This document shows positions 49,235 through 60,165 of a stretch of 64,000 nt of DNA, in pieces. The position numbers were made by a program, and so were the translations under genes. Origin of the DNA: Athripsodes cinereus (taxonomy: Eukaryota; Arthropoda; Insecta; Trichoptera; Leptoceridae); assembly GCA_947579605.1 (NCBI GenBank), contig OX388306.1, positions 682,001 to 746,000 on the forward strand. Direction: 5' to 3'. Numbering within the stretch: position 1 is the first letter of the stretch; each line of letters opens with the position of its first letter. The notes under the pieces are model-generated. The model saw only the letters and a list, made by a program, of their open reading frames with translations, had not been told where the DNA came from and ran no database searches.

Positions 49235-49690
49235 AGAAATACATATAAATAAAACATTAAATATCAACGACTTTACTTCAAAAAGAGATAATCCCGTGTT
49301 TTGAAGTGAGTACTTAACATTATTACAATATTACAAAACAATGCAAAAAGTAAATAAAAAAAGAAAACACTATAAGAACATTACTAAAACTTATCCATAA
49401 AACCTGAAAAAAGGAAAAATACACATCGTACAATAAATAAATATGTCGATTAAATCAAATAAACTAATTCTGTTTTAAAAGTCTGCTTATGAAACTTTTT
49501 TAAAGCCAGCAAACTCAGGATTTTCTCCCGTGTCATCCATTTCTGTGTCAGTTCGCCAATTTATCTGTGTCATTTAAAATAAATTTCATCCGTTTCTGTG
49601 TCAGTTCGTTAAGTTTCACCCGTTTTGTCAGTTCATGAAGTTTCGTCTATTTGTAAAAATTTAGTACTATTCTACAAGTATAATTCAGAA
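49235..49690 (-). pseudogene. 3' end of the LINE family seen at 1-950 (minus strand)
   Basis: The reverse complement contains ACTTCAAAACACGGGATTATCTC and AATGTTTTATTTATATG, matching 821-885. Upstream (higher coordinates) are weakly coding remnants such as AGFKKVS and repeated CCGTTTCTGTGTCAGTTCG pieces (49545-49645). Confidence 0.65.
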
Positions 49691-49934
49691 TTGTAGCCTT
49701 CTTTCTGTAGAGTGATAAATCTTGCTTGTGGTAGTCCCAATATATTTAAATTATTAAAAAGATTATGTGGTATGATGCTTGTACATGAAATAACGAAATA
49801 ACTATTGGTACTGTTGTTACATTTTTCGGAATTTTCCAAATTCTTTTTATTTCTTCCTGCAATTCTGTATACCTACTTTCTACTTTATAATTATTATTAG
49901 ATCAGGTTCTGATACGGGTGCCAGGTTGACCTAA

Positions 49935-50362
49935 GTATTCCTTTGAGCCTTCAGCTCAGCTGGACCATCCATGTGGAATGATCTTCCTGAACAAGTGCGT
50001 AAGACAGAGTCTCTTGCTCTGTTCAAGAGTCGATTGAAAACACACTTGGTTGTCACTTCATAAAAATGATATAATTTGTACAATTTATTGTTATTTATAT
50101 AGGTATGTTTAGTTTTATAATATGATTATAAATAATTTATTTATTTATTTATTTATTTATTTTATTTACAAAACAGATTTTAAAAGATAAGTCACTAATG
50201 TCTACCTAACTGGGCATGAGCCCGTACCAAGGCAATTATATGTATTAGGCTTAAATCACGGGTATAAACACAATATTTTAGGATGCGCCCTTAAAGTGAA
50301 TTTATTCCATAAAACGGTGCGCTATAAATTGTTTAGTTTTTATTATTATTATTAAATATACA
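49935..50362 (+). pseudogene. CR1/L2-like LINE 3' end
   Basis: Encodes AFSSAGPSMWNDLPEQVRKT then ESLALFKSRLKTHLVVTS-stop, then a 3'UTR with GCGCCCTTAAAGTG and ACGGTGCGCTATAAATTG, ending in (ATT)n at 50341-50355. Same family signature as 8715-9316. Confidence 0.78.
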
Positions 50363-50641
50363 TACATTTTGAGATACCGTGATAGAACAAATTTCTATGT
50401 TCGTATGCAACTAGGTAATAGTACCTAATTCAAGTCACAGCGTACAAAGCTATTTTTAGTTTATTGTGTTCATGGTGTTAGTAAAAGAAAGCTTCACATA
50501 TAGGTACATACAACAATGGAAAAAGTAGTTAATAATTTACGAGATGCGAGTGATATAAATAAATAGGAATTTGTTATAATATTCCTCTATACCTTTATTT
50601 AGGGCCAATTACAATTATTATTATTATATTACATACAAATA

Positions 50642-51392
50642 CAGTGGTACCTTGACATACGAGTGCCCCAATATACGAGTTTTTTGAGATACGAGCCGTC
50701 GAGCGATCGTTTTTTTGCTTTGAAATACGAGCAAAATTTGAGATACGAGCTATTTAATGACACTTGCCTAACTCATTTCCGGAACTTTCTGAAAGGGAGG
50801 AAGAAACAAACCTCCTTGGATATGTTTTTTTTAAAGGGCCTACAGGTGAAAGTGATAAAAGCGTGGCGAAAAAGGCAAAGACCAGCAGGGTAACTCTTGA
50901 CAAAACTAAACACGATCTTAATCTAGTCTTGATCTTGATCATACGACGCTCGAAGGGACTATGGTCAAAAACATCGCGCTACCGCTAACGCGCGATCGGT
51001 TTGCGTGTATTTTTGGCCAATAGTCACTTCGTGCGTCGTATGATCAAGATCAAGACTAGATTAAGATCGTGTTTAGTTTTGTCAAGAGTAGCCCTGCAGT
51101 AAAGAGAAAAGCAATGACGAAAATTAAGCAAAAGTAGCACTTAATAAATCTAGTTTATTTCTTTACATTCTCTTTTATTATGTTTTTGTACAATATTTGT
51201 CATTTATAAATACATTTTTCTTATTCAAAAACACGTAACAAGAATAACTGGGGTGACATTTTGGTAGCTGGAACGGATTAATGGCAGTTCAATTAATTTC
51301 AACAGGGAAATTTGCTTTGAGATACGAGTAATATGAAATACGAGCAAGGTTGGGGAACAAATTAATTAAACTCGTATGTCAAGGTACCACTG
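50642..51392. mobile_element. pogo/Tigger-like TIR element, non-autonomous, 751 bp
   Basis: Ends CAGTGGTACCTTGACATACGAG and CTCGTATGTCAAGGTACCACTG are perfect inverted repeats flanked by TA (50640-50641, 51393-51394). Subterminal copies of gagatacgagc / gaaatacgagc repeat near both ends. CAGTGGTACCTTGA ends with TA targets are typical of the pogo/Tigger branch of Tc1/mariner. The middle is occupied by a nested inverted element (50886-51096). The frame at 50663-50988 (EEETNLLGYVFFKGPTGESD) is of unknown meaning. Confidence 0.92.
50886..51096. mobile_element. Nested inverted-repeat MITE (family H8)
   Basis: The left arm cagggtaactcttgacaaaa, cacgatcttaatctagtctt, gatcttgatcatacgacgc is mirrored by gcgtcgtatgatcaagatca, agactagattaagatcgtg, ttttgtcaagagtagccctg. 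The arms are about 65 bp and close to identical. The centre has gcgctaccgctaacgcgcga. No convincing target duplication. Related fragments: 40935-41062 and 47150-47425. Confidence 0.8.
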
Positions 51393-51945
51393 TAATATAT
51401 TTCGTTAGTAAGAACATGACTACACGTGTCTGCAGAGACAAGCAGAGGTCATTGTCGTGCCGGGCTGGTGGATCAATCCATCAATCAGAAATAGGGAAGG
51501 CATGAAGGCTATGGCTATATTATTACAACGCGTACCTAAATGGTATCAGATTGTAGTGTATTGTATTGTTGTGAGGTTTTAGATAGGATTTACATTTCAA
51601 ATATGGAATCATTATTGGAATTTTGTTTACTGACCTCTTTCGCTTTCACCACATTTTATTTGTTTCGCTTGTTCGTCTGTTATTTATTGTTTTTTTTTTC
51701 GATACTACTTGTTGTCAGTATACCTACTGTAATGTTAAAAACAGTTTCCTGCTAGAATATACTACCCCCTATTCTATTTCATTTCAGTGTGCACTAACTA
51801 AAATAGGAACGTTCCAATTTTAGTTAGTGCACATTGGCATTCTATAAACTCTAAAATAGGTATCATATAAAATTTTAGTTCAAGTGACCTTAATTTTTAA
51901 ATTTAGGAACGTTCTTTTTTTTAGTTTGAATCAATATAGAATAGG
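51393..51945. other. Spacer, nothing firm
   Basis: A short inverted pair lies at 51788-51833 (tgtgcactaactaaaatagg / ttttagttagtgcaca). The Phe-rich frames at 51540-51823 look non-coding. Confidence 0.4.
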
Positions 51946-51949
51946 CGGT

Positions 51950-52135
51950 ACTGTGTCGGTGTTTAGGTAATAGAATTCAGTAACGATATTAAAAAACTAA
52001 TGGTTTCTTCTACTATAAGTTTTATTGTCTTGAGAGACGTTTTTCCACAACAATGACCAATCTATTGACAATGTCTTTACAAGACAAAAGACATCATTGC
52101 AGCTGAAGGTTAATGCGATCTCTGAAGATAACCTT
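51950..52135. repeat. Foldback-family relative (TGTGTCGGTGTTTAGG head)
   Basis: CTGTGTCGGTGTTTAGGTAATAGAATTC, then TTTCTTCTACTATAAGTTTT, gagagacgtttttccac and tctattgacaatgtctttac. The same succession as 60717-60890 and, in part, 3022-3400. Confidence 0.6.
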
Positions 52136-52261
52136 AAACGATATCCAAACGACAACACAACTACAATATAATATCTTCAATTTTCCTTATAAATTCTGTA
52201 TACGTCACGTTAAAGATATCAATTTCTCCAGCCATACGTCTTATTTTCAGAATGTCATATT

Positions 52262-52408
52262 TTTATTTATTTATTTATTTTATTCTTCTTGCACATGATC
52301 TTTCATAATTTAAAAAAAATCAACAAATCAGTTTACATAAGAAAAAATGTGATGATGTGCAGTGGCGAGATTATCACTATATAGTGATTTTTTTCTGTCT
52401 AACCATCT
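52262..52408 (-). repeat. LINE family T 3' end, degraded
   Basis: TTTATTCTTCTTGCACATGA ... GTGCAGTGGCGAGATTATCACT ... TCTGTCTAACC follows the family T order. A SINE-A tail fragment (CTACCCCACTTGTGGGATATGCC) is at 52410-52495. Confidence 0.5.
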
Positions 52409-52499
52409 TTTATTGGCACGGAAAGAACATTCTGAGTGTTTTGTTACATATAGTTTATCCACTGCCTACCCCACTTGTGGGATATGCCATGTAGCACGT

Positions 52500-53280
52500 A
52501 ATCAAATATAATATAAGTGAGTACTTTTTTTGTCGTTGTTTTCAATAAACAAAAACAAATAACAATTATTATGTATAATATTTATTTAGTAATTTCTTTT
52601 TCCATTTGAATGATCTGTCATCACATTAGTCTCTGCTCATTACGCCTCTCATTGTTACATACGCTTCACTCTATTCAAAACCATAACGCTATAATATAAA
52701 ATAATAATATGAAAAAAATCAGGTAAAACAATAAAAATAATCGTCAGATCCATTTCCTGCAGAGAGACCATATACTGTGAAAATTACAGATGTAGTTACT
52801 ATGAAATCGGTAATACAATAATTACAATATTATATTGTCCAATATACCTACTTATTATTGTCAATCTATGTTATTCTCTTTATTTTTATTTCCTCTGTGT
52901 AGTCCTGTGGTGAAATTGTACGTTTTGTCTTGTTCATCACAGAGAAATTCTCGGATGTAGAACAAAATAATATACCTACAACTTGTACATATTATCTAGA
53001 TTTGCAATAAATCAATGACCTTAAATGTAGAAGAATTTGTAATGCAACCAATCCAATTTTGCGACCAATATAATTCCATACCAATCAGTCTGAAATGAGC
53101 GTTGGTTTAAAATAAAAAGACACGTTCATTACTTCCTCGAGTTTCTCGTTATAGGTACATTTTTATAAACGTATGTTAGTGTTGATTCGGAATATATTTT
53201 ATTTTATTTATTTATTTTAACAATAAACGGCATTTGCATTTTACAATATTATGACAAGTTAACAAGTTAAGTATTATACA
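52500..53280. other. Spacer, nothing recognised
   Basis: About 780 bp of AT-rich DNA; no frames, TIRs or splice-bordered exons of note. Confidence 0.4.
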
Positions 53281-53282
53281 GT

Positions 53283-53525
53283 CTTCAAACACAACGAGCT
53301 AACTGGATTGGCCACTACATCAGGCATCCGGGACTGCTCATCGTCATTGCGGAGGGTAGGACCGAAGGCACAAATGGCAGAGGCCGACCAAGAGACGCTT
53401 ACATGGACCAACTGAAGAGGGACATGAACTGTGGCTCATACGTAGAGCTGAAGAGACTGGCTGAGAATAGGGAGGAATGGAGAAGAAAATCTAAACTCGT
53501 TGCAGACCAATCCAATGGATTGTAA
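53283..53525 (+). pseudogene. LINE C-terminal fragment (NWIGH family)
   Basis: An uninterrupted frame reads LQTQRANWIGHYIRHPGLLI, VIAEGRTEGTNGRGRPRDAY, MDQLKRDMNCGSYVELKRLA and ENREEWRRKSKLVADQSNGL, then TAA. It is the extreme C-terminus of a LINE ORF2. The minus-strand relic at 46630-47000 belongs to the same family. Frames on the opposite strand at 53399-53630 are shadows. Confidence 0.75.
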
Positions 53526-53821
53526 CCCATTATATATAAACATAAAAAAAATGTATACATTACAGTCAAAAACAAAACCAATAAAACAGTTCAATATATT
53601 AGAAGCGCACCTTTTTACAACAATCAACACAGATTGTTGATATAATTATTTTCCTATAGGTTCATCTACACAGGCACATAATTGTTTTATCTTATTGTTA
53701 AGTTCTTTTTATGATTTTTCAGTTATAAAGGATATCCTTTACTTTAGCATTAGTTGGAAAGACACCATTACCGTATTGAAATAACAAAAATACTCATTGA
53801 ATGACAATACCCTTCCAAGAC

Positions 53822-54312
53822 TAGTGTTGTGGAATTCTCAAGAAATAATTTTTCGAGAAATTTACCGAGAAATTTCTTGGTAAATTTCTCGAAGTAGAGA
53901 ATTTTCGGAGAATTTTTTTTATTTTTTATTTAACAGTATAATAAACACTTTATTCAATCAATTACAATGTACAAATGTTGAGACAATAATTATATAAACA
54001 ATATGGCTGCAATTAATTATGGAAACAAATAATTATTATAAAAAATCTTGATATTTGACACCCCACATGCCCATATTTAAGTAAAAAAAAAATTGCAGGT
54101 ACGTACATGGAAAAAAGTGTTAATAACCTCTGATTTGGGCCTTAATCAGCCCCACAAATTTTTGGATCAATCAGGTTGGCTGCGAAGTGTACTGGGCGAA
54201 AGGTAAGAAAAATTATGGAGAGAAATTTCTCTTCCATCAGAGGAGAAATTCTCAGAGAAATTTCTCGTTCTCGAGAAATTTCTTTGGAGAATTTTCTCTT
54301 CTCACATCACTA
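53822..54312. mobile_element. Non-autonomous hAT-type MITE (family H6, second copy)
   Basis: A 491-bp element starting TAGTGTTGTGGAATTCTC and ending TTCTCTTCTCACATCACTA, with a perfect 8-bp duplication tccaagac (53814-53821 and 54313-54320). Same interior as 7251-7685, in the same orientation, plus additional GAGAAATTTCTC repeats near both ends that could form hairpins. Confidence 0.93.
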
Positions 54313-54714
54313 TCCAAGACGGAAGACGTCTCTCTAAAGTCGAAATAATATACATTATAGTAGATTTTTTTTATCATTATGTAATTCTACTGGATTGAAG
54401 CAGCATAATATTATAACTATTTTTAATTTATTTAACATAATTTTACAACAAATTTGTACTGCGTTACCAGTTGAATAAGTCATTTTGTACTACATTAGCA
54501 GGTTACTAAGTCTCTGGATGTAACACAATACAATACGCTGCATTATTTTTGCAATATGTTAACCTTCATATTATTTAACAAACGACATACAATCTGTGCT
54601 ACTTCGGATATTTGATACAATTGAATATTTTGTATAATTATTCAACGCCGTCGAGTGCGTTCAGGACGTGCAATATTTCACTCGGATATGTTATTATTAT
54701 TATTATCTTGTTTA

Positions 54715-54848
54715 TTCAACAAAAGGCTGTTCTTCTATCATCCACCAGGATGGTTAGAAGGTTTTTGTCCTTGTAGCTCTGTTAGTGATCTCCCATGATT
54801 GTACTATTTTCATAGGACATCATGGAAGAATCAACTTGAATAATGTTG
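54715..54848 (+). repeat. 3' end of the RLE-type LINE, short copy
   Basis: Encodes KAVLLSSTRMVRRFLSL-like codons (GGCTGTTCTTCTATCATCCACC) and stop, then the 3'UTR TCTCCCATGATTGTACTATT and GACATCATGGAAGAATCAAC, TTGAATAATGTTGAGGTTCTG. Nearly identical to 56090-56225. A SINE-A tail follows at 54850-54905. Confidence 0.8.
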
Positions 54849-54949
54849 AGGTTCTGCATTTTGTCCGCTGGCTACCCCACTTGTGGGACATGTGATGGTA
54901 TAGCAGTTAAAACATTTATTATTTTTTAGATGAATCTGGAATCGACTTC

Positions 54950-55120
54950 GACGCTTTCAATTTGACTGAGATAATCAAAACAATTACATCCAGACACCTT
55001 CACAGTAAGCAATATGCTTATGTCGTAAAGGTGGAGTAATTCGGTAGCAGGTGGAATCGAACCAGGGTGTACCGATTAAAAGTCCAAGACTCTACCATCA
55101 GCCTACCGATCATCTCATTG
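54950..55120 (-). repeat. tRNA-derived SINE, diverged relative of family C
   Basis: The minus strand has GAGATGATCGGTAGGCTGATGG (A-box region), CACCCTGGTTCGATTCCACC (B-box), then TACTCCACCTTTACGACATAAG and CTTACTGTGAAGGTGTCTGG. The layout matches family C but the sequence differs. Confidence 0.8.
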
Positions 55121-55199
55121 TATTATTAAAGTTGGTATTTTGTGTTTACGTGTTTGTTTTTTTTTTGGTATGATTTTCTTGTATATTTCTGATTTGATC

Positions 55200-55446
55200 T
55201 ATATGCTGATTAAACTTGTTAAGTGGAATTTCTAGTCGGAACATTATGACTGTATGTGTATGTCTTTTTTATGATTGCTATTTTTTTTATTTTAATTGCT
55301 CATATAGTATAAAATAATTCTCCCCAAAGCACGAGCTACGCTCAATTTTGGGGAGTAATTGTATTAGGAAAAAAATGTATTATTTTATTGTTCGATTATT
55401 GTAAATCATATTTGTGTTTAATAAACTATTATTATTATTAATAATT
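55200..55446 (+). repeat. LINE-like 3' end with (ATT)n tail
   Basis: A hairpin CTCCCCAAAGC ... TTTTGGGGAG (55321-55356) precedes TGTGTTTAATAAACTATTATTATTATTAATAA. This looks like a retroelement 3' terminus of unknown family. Confidence 0.45.
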
Positions 55447-55448
55447 GG

Positions 55449-56350
55449 TTGAGATTTGGAGATCTTTTTGGCGAAACCGAAGGATTTGTTTGTGCCATTC
55501 AAGACCAAGTAATAGTCACAAACAATTATTCTAAATTTATAATGAAACAAAATATTTCGGATAGATGCAGAGCCTGTTATCGGGAGGGAGAGACATTAAG
55601 ACATATTTTGTCTGGATGTTCTCTTCTTTCCGGAACAGACTATTTGAAAAGACATGATCAGGTAGCAAAAATATTACATCAAAATTTAGCTTTGAATTTT
55701 AAATTAATTGAACAGGAATCAAAATTACCATACTATAATTATTGTCCAGTATCGGTACTTGAAAACAATGACACTAAACTCTACTGGGATCGACCGATTC
55801 AAACTGATCGAACTATTCTAACTAATCGACCAGATATTGTGTTGGTTGATCGCAGATGCCGTAAAACATACGTCATAGACATCACTATACCGCACGATGA
55901 AAATTTAAATAAAGCTGAGCAAGATAAGATAATAAAATATCTTGATCTTGCTCACGAAATCAAAGATATGTGGAGAACACCTACCACAATCATCGTGCCT
56001 ATAGTGTTGTCTGTGAATGGTTTAATACCTAAGAGTCTGTCAAACAATCTCAGAAAACTGGGAGTAGATGAGAGGCTCAAATACAGCATGCAGAAGGCCG
56101 TACTTCTATCGTCCACCAGGATAGTAAGAAGGTTTTTGTCCCTGTAGCTCTGTAAGTGATCTCCCATGATTGTACTATTTCATAGAACATCATGGAAGAA
56201 TCAACTCGAATAATGTTGGGGTTCTACATTTGAATATACCTAAATTTATTTTAATATTTTATGGTTTTTGTTATTTAATGTTTTATTTAAATTTTATTCT
56301 TAATCTTATATTGTGTTCAAATGTAGAATCTAATATTGTTTTGTAAAATA
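55449..56350 (+). pseudogene. LINE with restriction-like endonuclease, C-terminal region
   Basis: An open frame at 55449-56147 (232 residues) lacks the RT but has the two C-terminal domains of early-branching (R2/R4-type) non-LTR elements. The first is a CX2CX8HX4C finger, CRACYREGETLRHILSGC (residues 40-57). The second is a restriction-like endonuclease with RPDIVLVDRR (PD at 128-129) and TYVIDITIP (D at 144). The end KAVLLSSTRIVRRFLSL is followed by a 3'UTR to about 56350 and a short A-rich tail. In these elements the endonuclease nicks the target and the finger helps bind RNA or DNA (family knowledge). The first 10 residues or so may be junction sequence. The frame shows no stop, so the copy may be recent. 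Confidence 0.85.
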
Positions 56351-56574
56351 AATGAGATATGAGATAATAATAATACATATTATATTACCTACGAACTTAA
56401 AGCTATTTTGTAATATTTTTCTGTATTACTTTAATGCGCATTTAACACGAATAATAATAATAGGTTCATGGCCTTTACACGCGTCGCCAACAGGTAATTC
56501 CGCAGTTAGGAAAATGTACTAAGTAGTAAGAATAATATTCTATTATAGGGAAAAGTTTTAATCGAGCTCAGAAA

Positions 56575-56700
56575 TAAATGTGTACCTATGTGTATCGTAG
56601 CGGCGTTAGTACCCATAATACAAGATTCATATTATTATCTTAATGTGGGACTAGCTCGATCTGTGTGAATTGGCTATGCATGTTATGTTATGTTAAATTT
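56575..56700 (+). repeat. SINE family B body fragment
   Basis: TACCTATGTGTATCGTAGCG, TTAGTACCCATAATACAAGA, TGTGGGACTAGCTCGATCTG, TGTGAATTGGCTATGCATG. No tRNA-like head. Confidence 0.65.
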
Positions 56701-56839
56701 AAAAAAAATAATGAAACAAAATCTCACTATTCCATTTATAACTTCCACAACGGAATCTCTCACAAACGGGGTAACCAGGATGATTTCTGAGTTTGAGACT
56801 GAGCAGTCCTACCCCATCCCTCCCAACTCAACATCAGCA

Positions 56840-57125
56840 GGCTGTGTCGTGTCGCGTATCTGATGTTGTTTCTATTCTATATTCGAATAGTTTATTATAC
56901 CTATGTGTATATATATTTTGGTATCTATATGCATCAATATATATCTTCAATTATTTTATTATGTTTTATTTTATTTATGTTTTTTGTCTATTGGGTTAGT
57001 TGGAAGATATCGCACTTCTGCGATAAACTCGCCCATTGCAAAAAATCGTGTGTTGTAATGTTTTCATGTTTTTTGTATTCTATTATATACTTTTTTGTGC
57101 AATAAAGAATTTTATTGTTATTATT
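56840..57125 (+). repeat. LINE family T 3' end, best plus copy
   Basis: TATTGGGTTAGTTGGAAGAT, ATCGCACTTCTGCGATAAAC, TCGCCCATTGC, then TTTTTGTGCAATAAAGAATTTTATTG. The string GCGATAAACTCGCCC recurs in all minus copies in reverse. Confidence 0.7.
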
Positions 57126-57234
57126 TCTGCGTATATATTTAATTCACATATCATTCTCTTCTTTCCATGAAAAAACAAGATACATTCGAGATTATTGACA
57201 TATCTCATCGCTGAAAGCTATCAATTATCGTCTA

Positions 57235-57771
57235 ATGGGGTGTTCACATTTGGCGAATATCGCCAGGCGAATTTCAAAATATAACGCCAGGCGAAAAAAC
57301 AAAATTCGCCGTACGCCCATTGATCGTCACAACTGTTCACACAGTCCACCGATTTAGAAACGATCTGTCAGATGCGCTTTGATTTTGACACTGTTTTCAA
57401 AATGGCGTCGAGATGGAGATCGCGAAGTGTTTATTTTTAGTCGAAAATGTTATGGTAGATGTTATAAGGCGCCTTTTAATTAAGGAAACAAACGCCACAA
57501 ACCAACAACAAAGATTACAGCTGTCACGAAGCGGGAAACATTATAAAATTTATAGGTTATAAAGTTTTTACCATAGATACGAACGCCGCGCACATCTGCG
57601 CATGCGCGAATCGTTCAATCGGCCGAAAATGTTGGAAGGTGGTCAACTCGAGACGATATCGTTTCTACTGGTTTTTATCGTTTCAGACTAGCTGTCATTT
57701 TGTTCACACGGTTCAAATGGCTGGCGATATTTTGGTGCCTGGCGATATTCGCCAAAGTGAGAACACCACAT
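57235..57771. mobile_element. TIR element with TA target, 537 bp
   Basis: Ends ATGGGGTGTTCACATTTGGC and, read inward from 57771, ATGTGGTGTTCTCACTTTGG both continue to GGCGAATATCGCCAGGC. Flanking TA at 57233-57234 and 57772-57773 suggests Tc1/mariner-type insertion, although the superfamily is unsure. The interior contains GAAACGATCTGTCAGATGCG and CAAAATGGCGTCGAGATGG, which look GC-richer than the surroundings and could be captured sequence. No transposase. Confidence 0.8.
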
Positions 57772-57804
57772 TATATGACATATAAGACACACACATTGTG
57801 TGAT

Positions 57805-57892
57805 GTTTTATGAATACTTACCTTCTACAGGACACTCTAAAACTTACAAAAAAGAGTGGGAGACCTATTATCCTTTGCCGGAGACTCAATGG
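57805..57892 (-). repeat. SINE-like repeat family A, minus head fragment
   Basis: TACCTTCTACAGGACACTCT, AAAAGAGTGGGAGACCTATT and CCTTTGCCGGAGACTC: the family head in reverse. Confidence 0.6.
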
Positions 57893-58084
57893 AAGTTATA
57901 ATGTAATAATAATTGGATAGGTACAGCTAAGGGATAATCGATAATTTCTTTCTCGTCTTGCACGTAGGTACACTAGATAATCCATATCTTATTACATAAA
58001 TAACATGAGACGTTTTTGAGACTTTGTTTCACGTGGACACGCCACGTGGTTCCTGATTTAATCTGATCTATAATACATTAATTA

Positions 58085-58805
58085 TACTTTACCCTCACGC
58101 CGTGTCACAAATGGGGTAGGTAGAGAGGCCGGAACGCTATATAAACCTATCCTTACATACATACCTTATTTATTTCGCTTCTTTTACATTCATACAATTT
58201 CTCATAATTCACGAATGTCGATTTTTTTACTTAACACACGGCTGTTCTTGAGAATTTGATCCAGGGATGTTGCGAATATTCGCATCCGCATCCGCAAATG
58301 CGGAGCTTCCGCATGTATTTGGACATCTGCATCCGCATCCGCATCCGCAATAATCGATGCGAATGTTTATGCGGATGCGGATGTAAGACAAATTGCGATA
58401 AGAAAGAAATGGGGCGGGGCCGGCGATAGGCGCGTGCCATTCGCACTTGATATTAACCAATGGGAACAATAGAATTGGTGACAAGATCCGACACGTTTTT
58501 ATTTCTGCCGGTTTTATTTTATTTTTGCAAATAACAAAAAAGAAAATAATATTTCGCCAAAAAATCCATAATATTATTGTAGCAACAATTTTTGTCACAT
58601 ATTTGACAGTGGGGTCTACCAACTAAGATAGTTCCTACTTTTTTCTATAACATCTTAAACATCCGCATCCGCATTCGCATCCGCATCCGCGGATGTGAGC
58701 CTTCAAAAATCCGCATCCGCATTCACATCCGCGGATGTGTAAAAATCGACATCCGCAACATCCCTGATTTGATCCACGTAATCAAGCTGAGGTGAAGTGT
58801 CCAGA
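58085..58805 (-). mobile_element. LINE family W fragment (minus) split by a hAT MITE
   Basis: 58085-58261 (CCTCACGCCGTGTCACAAATG ... TTACTTAACACACGGCTG ... GAGAATTTGATC) and 58775-58805 (CACGTAATCAAGCTGAGG) flank the MITE at 58262-58766. Removing the MITE and one 8-bp duplication restores the family W order seen at 62030-62075. Confidence 0.8.
58262..58766. mobile_element. Non-autonomous hAT-type MITE (family H4, CAGGGATGTTGCGAAT ends)
   Basis: A 505-bp element with ends CAGGGATGTTGCGAATATTCGC and, read inward from 58766, CAGGGATGTTGCGGATGTCG, and a perfect 8-bp duplication atttgatc (58254-58261, 58767-58774). Near both ends lie tandem GCATCC hexamers in opposite senses (58281-58390; 58660-58735). 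The middle (58385-58640) has GGCGGGGCCGGCGATAGGCG. No transposase; the minus frames at 58227-58622 are made by the hexamers. Confidence 0.93.
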
Positions 58806-59330
58806 GGGCATATATATGGACAATTCGGAATGTCCCAAATGAACACATAAACTAATTAGACAGTTTGAGTTTATTGAATTCGTATCATAGGTAGGTACGA
58901 TTTTTACTCGCGTCTTCACAATATTAATTTCATCTTATATTGTTATTGTGAAGAGTTCGTCTGGAGTCTCCGTAATATCACACTCTTTTATTTAAATTTC
59001 CTTTTAAATTCCTATAAAAGGCAGATAAATCTCACGTATAAGATAATTACATAAAATTTTAAAATATGGAATCAACATCTATTTGCATTGTAAAGAACTA
59101 TAGAAGGTAGAAGAAAGGGGTATTCATTTAATATTTTTATTTTATTTATTCCACATGGATCATAATACAGTTGTAACAATAAATATAAACAATTAATTAT
59201 AACAATGAGCAAACCAATTTAGATTTTTTATCAACTAATAAACGTAAATTTGAGGTAGGTAGGTACTTTATTAAAGAAAAATTAAAAATGCTAAAACATA
59301 CATGTAAAAAAATGTAAAATGTCTACCTAA
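58806..59330. other. Spacer, nothing recognised
   Basis: About 520 bp. A decayed SINE-A piece (GCAGCGATTAGGTATGCCACCC) begins only at about 59345 and runs to 59450. Confidence 0.4.
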
Positions 59331-59934
59331 TTTTATATTTTCGATGCAGCGATTAGGTATGCCACCCACCCTTAATGTATATAACTTTTATTTGCATGGT
59401 GTGGACGATCTGTATGTTTTCATCGCTTGTGGGAAATGTCCTGATAGTATAAATGAATGATTGAAGAGTTCGCGTGATTCATTACAATATACCTACTATA
59501 TCTGTCTGACAGTAAATGTAAATACTCTGTATTGTATCCCTTCGGAAGTGAAATTGGACATCCGGACAAAGTATTACCTGCCTACATAATAATTGCTAAT
59601 GATTGTTATTACTATTTACACATAATATTATTATTTAATACTGGTACCTACTGGGGGCAAACATTTCAATAATACACAGAAGGTAATTAACAAACATACT
59701 TACGTACATACATTCAATTTTATTTTATAAATAATAAGGACAAGCTGTCATCAGTTTTTCGTTGCACAATAATAAATAATGAATATTTATGTAATAAAGA
59801 ATAAATTTTAGTGTATAAAAAAATAAAATATTAGACACAAACATTGACGTAATTATTTGTTATAGACTAGTTAGTAACGCAATACTTATTTTTCTCAGAA
59901 AACACGTTTCAAAATGAATAATAATAGAAATAAT

Positions 59935-60165
59935 ATTATGCCAATACCAGTGTTCTCTTTCCTACTTATGCTCAAGTATTGCACATCCTACATATCTGTC
60001 AAAGACATAAAAGAATCCCTACAATAAAAAAACAATTAATGTACAGTAAAAAAAAAACAATGAAAAATTCTCCTATCCAGCTATACAGGATATCAAAGCA
60101 TTAGGCTCAAAACGCGGGTTCTAAATATCAGCATTGTGCCTGAAATATCTGTGTTCAGAAATTTT
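59935..60165 (-). repeat. Dispersed repeat E, minus orientation
   Basis: CCAGTGTTCTCTTTCCTACT, TATGCTCAAGTATTGCACATCC, ATCCAGCTATACAGGATATC, and TTGTGCCTGAAATATCTGTGT are the reverse complement of 48990-49215. Confidence 0.65.

Noticed and set aside
50663..50988. Plus ORFs within the pogo-like element as transposase remnants
   Set aside because: No DDE or HTH motif could be seen; the frames overlap the repeated tacgag motifs and the nested palindrome.
58227..58622. Two Cys/Arg-rich minus-strand ORFs
   Set aside because: Created by tandem GCATCC hexamers inside the hAT MITE at 58262-58766.
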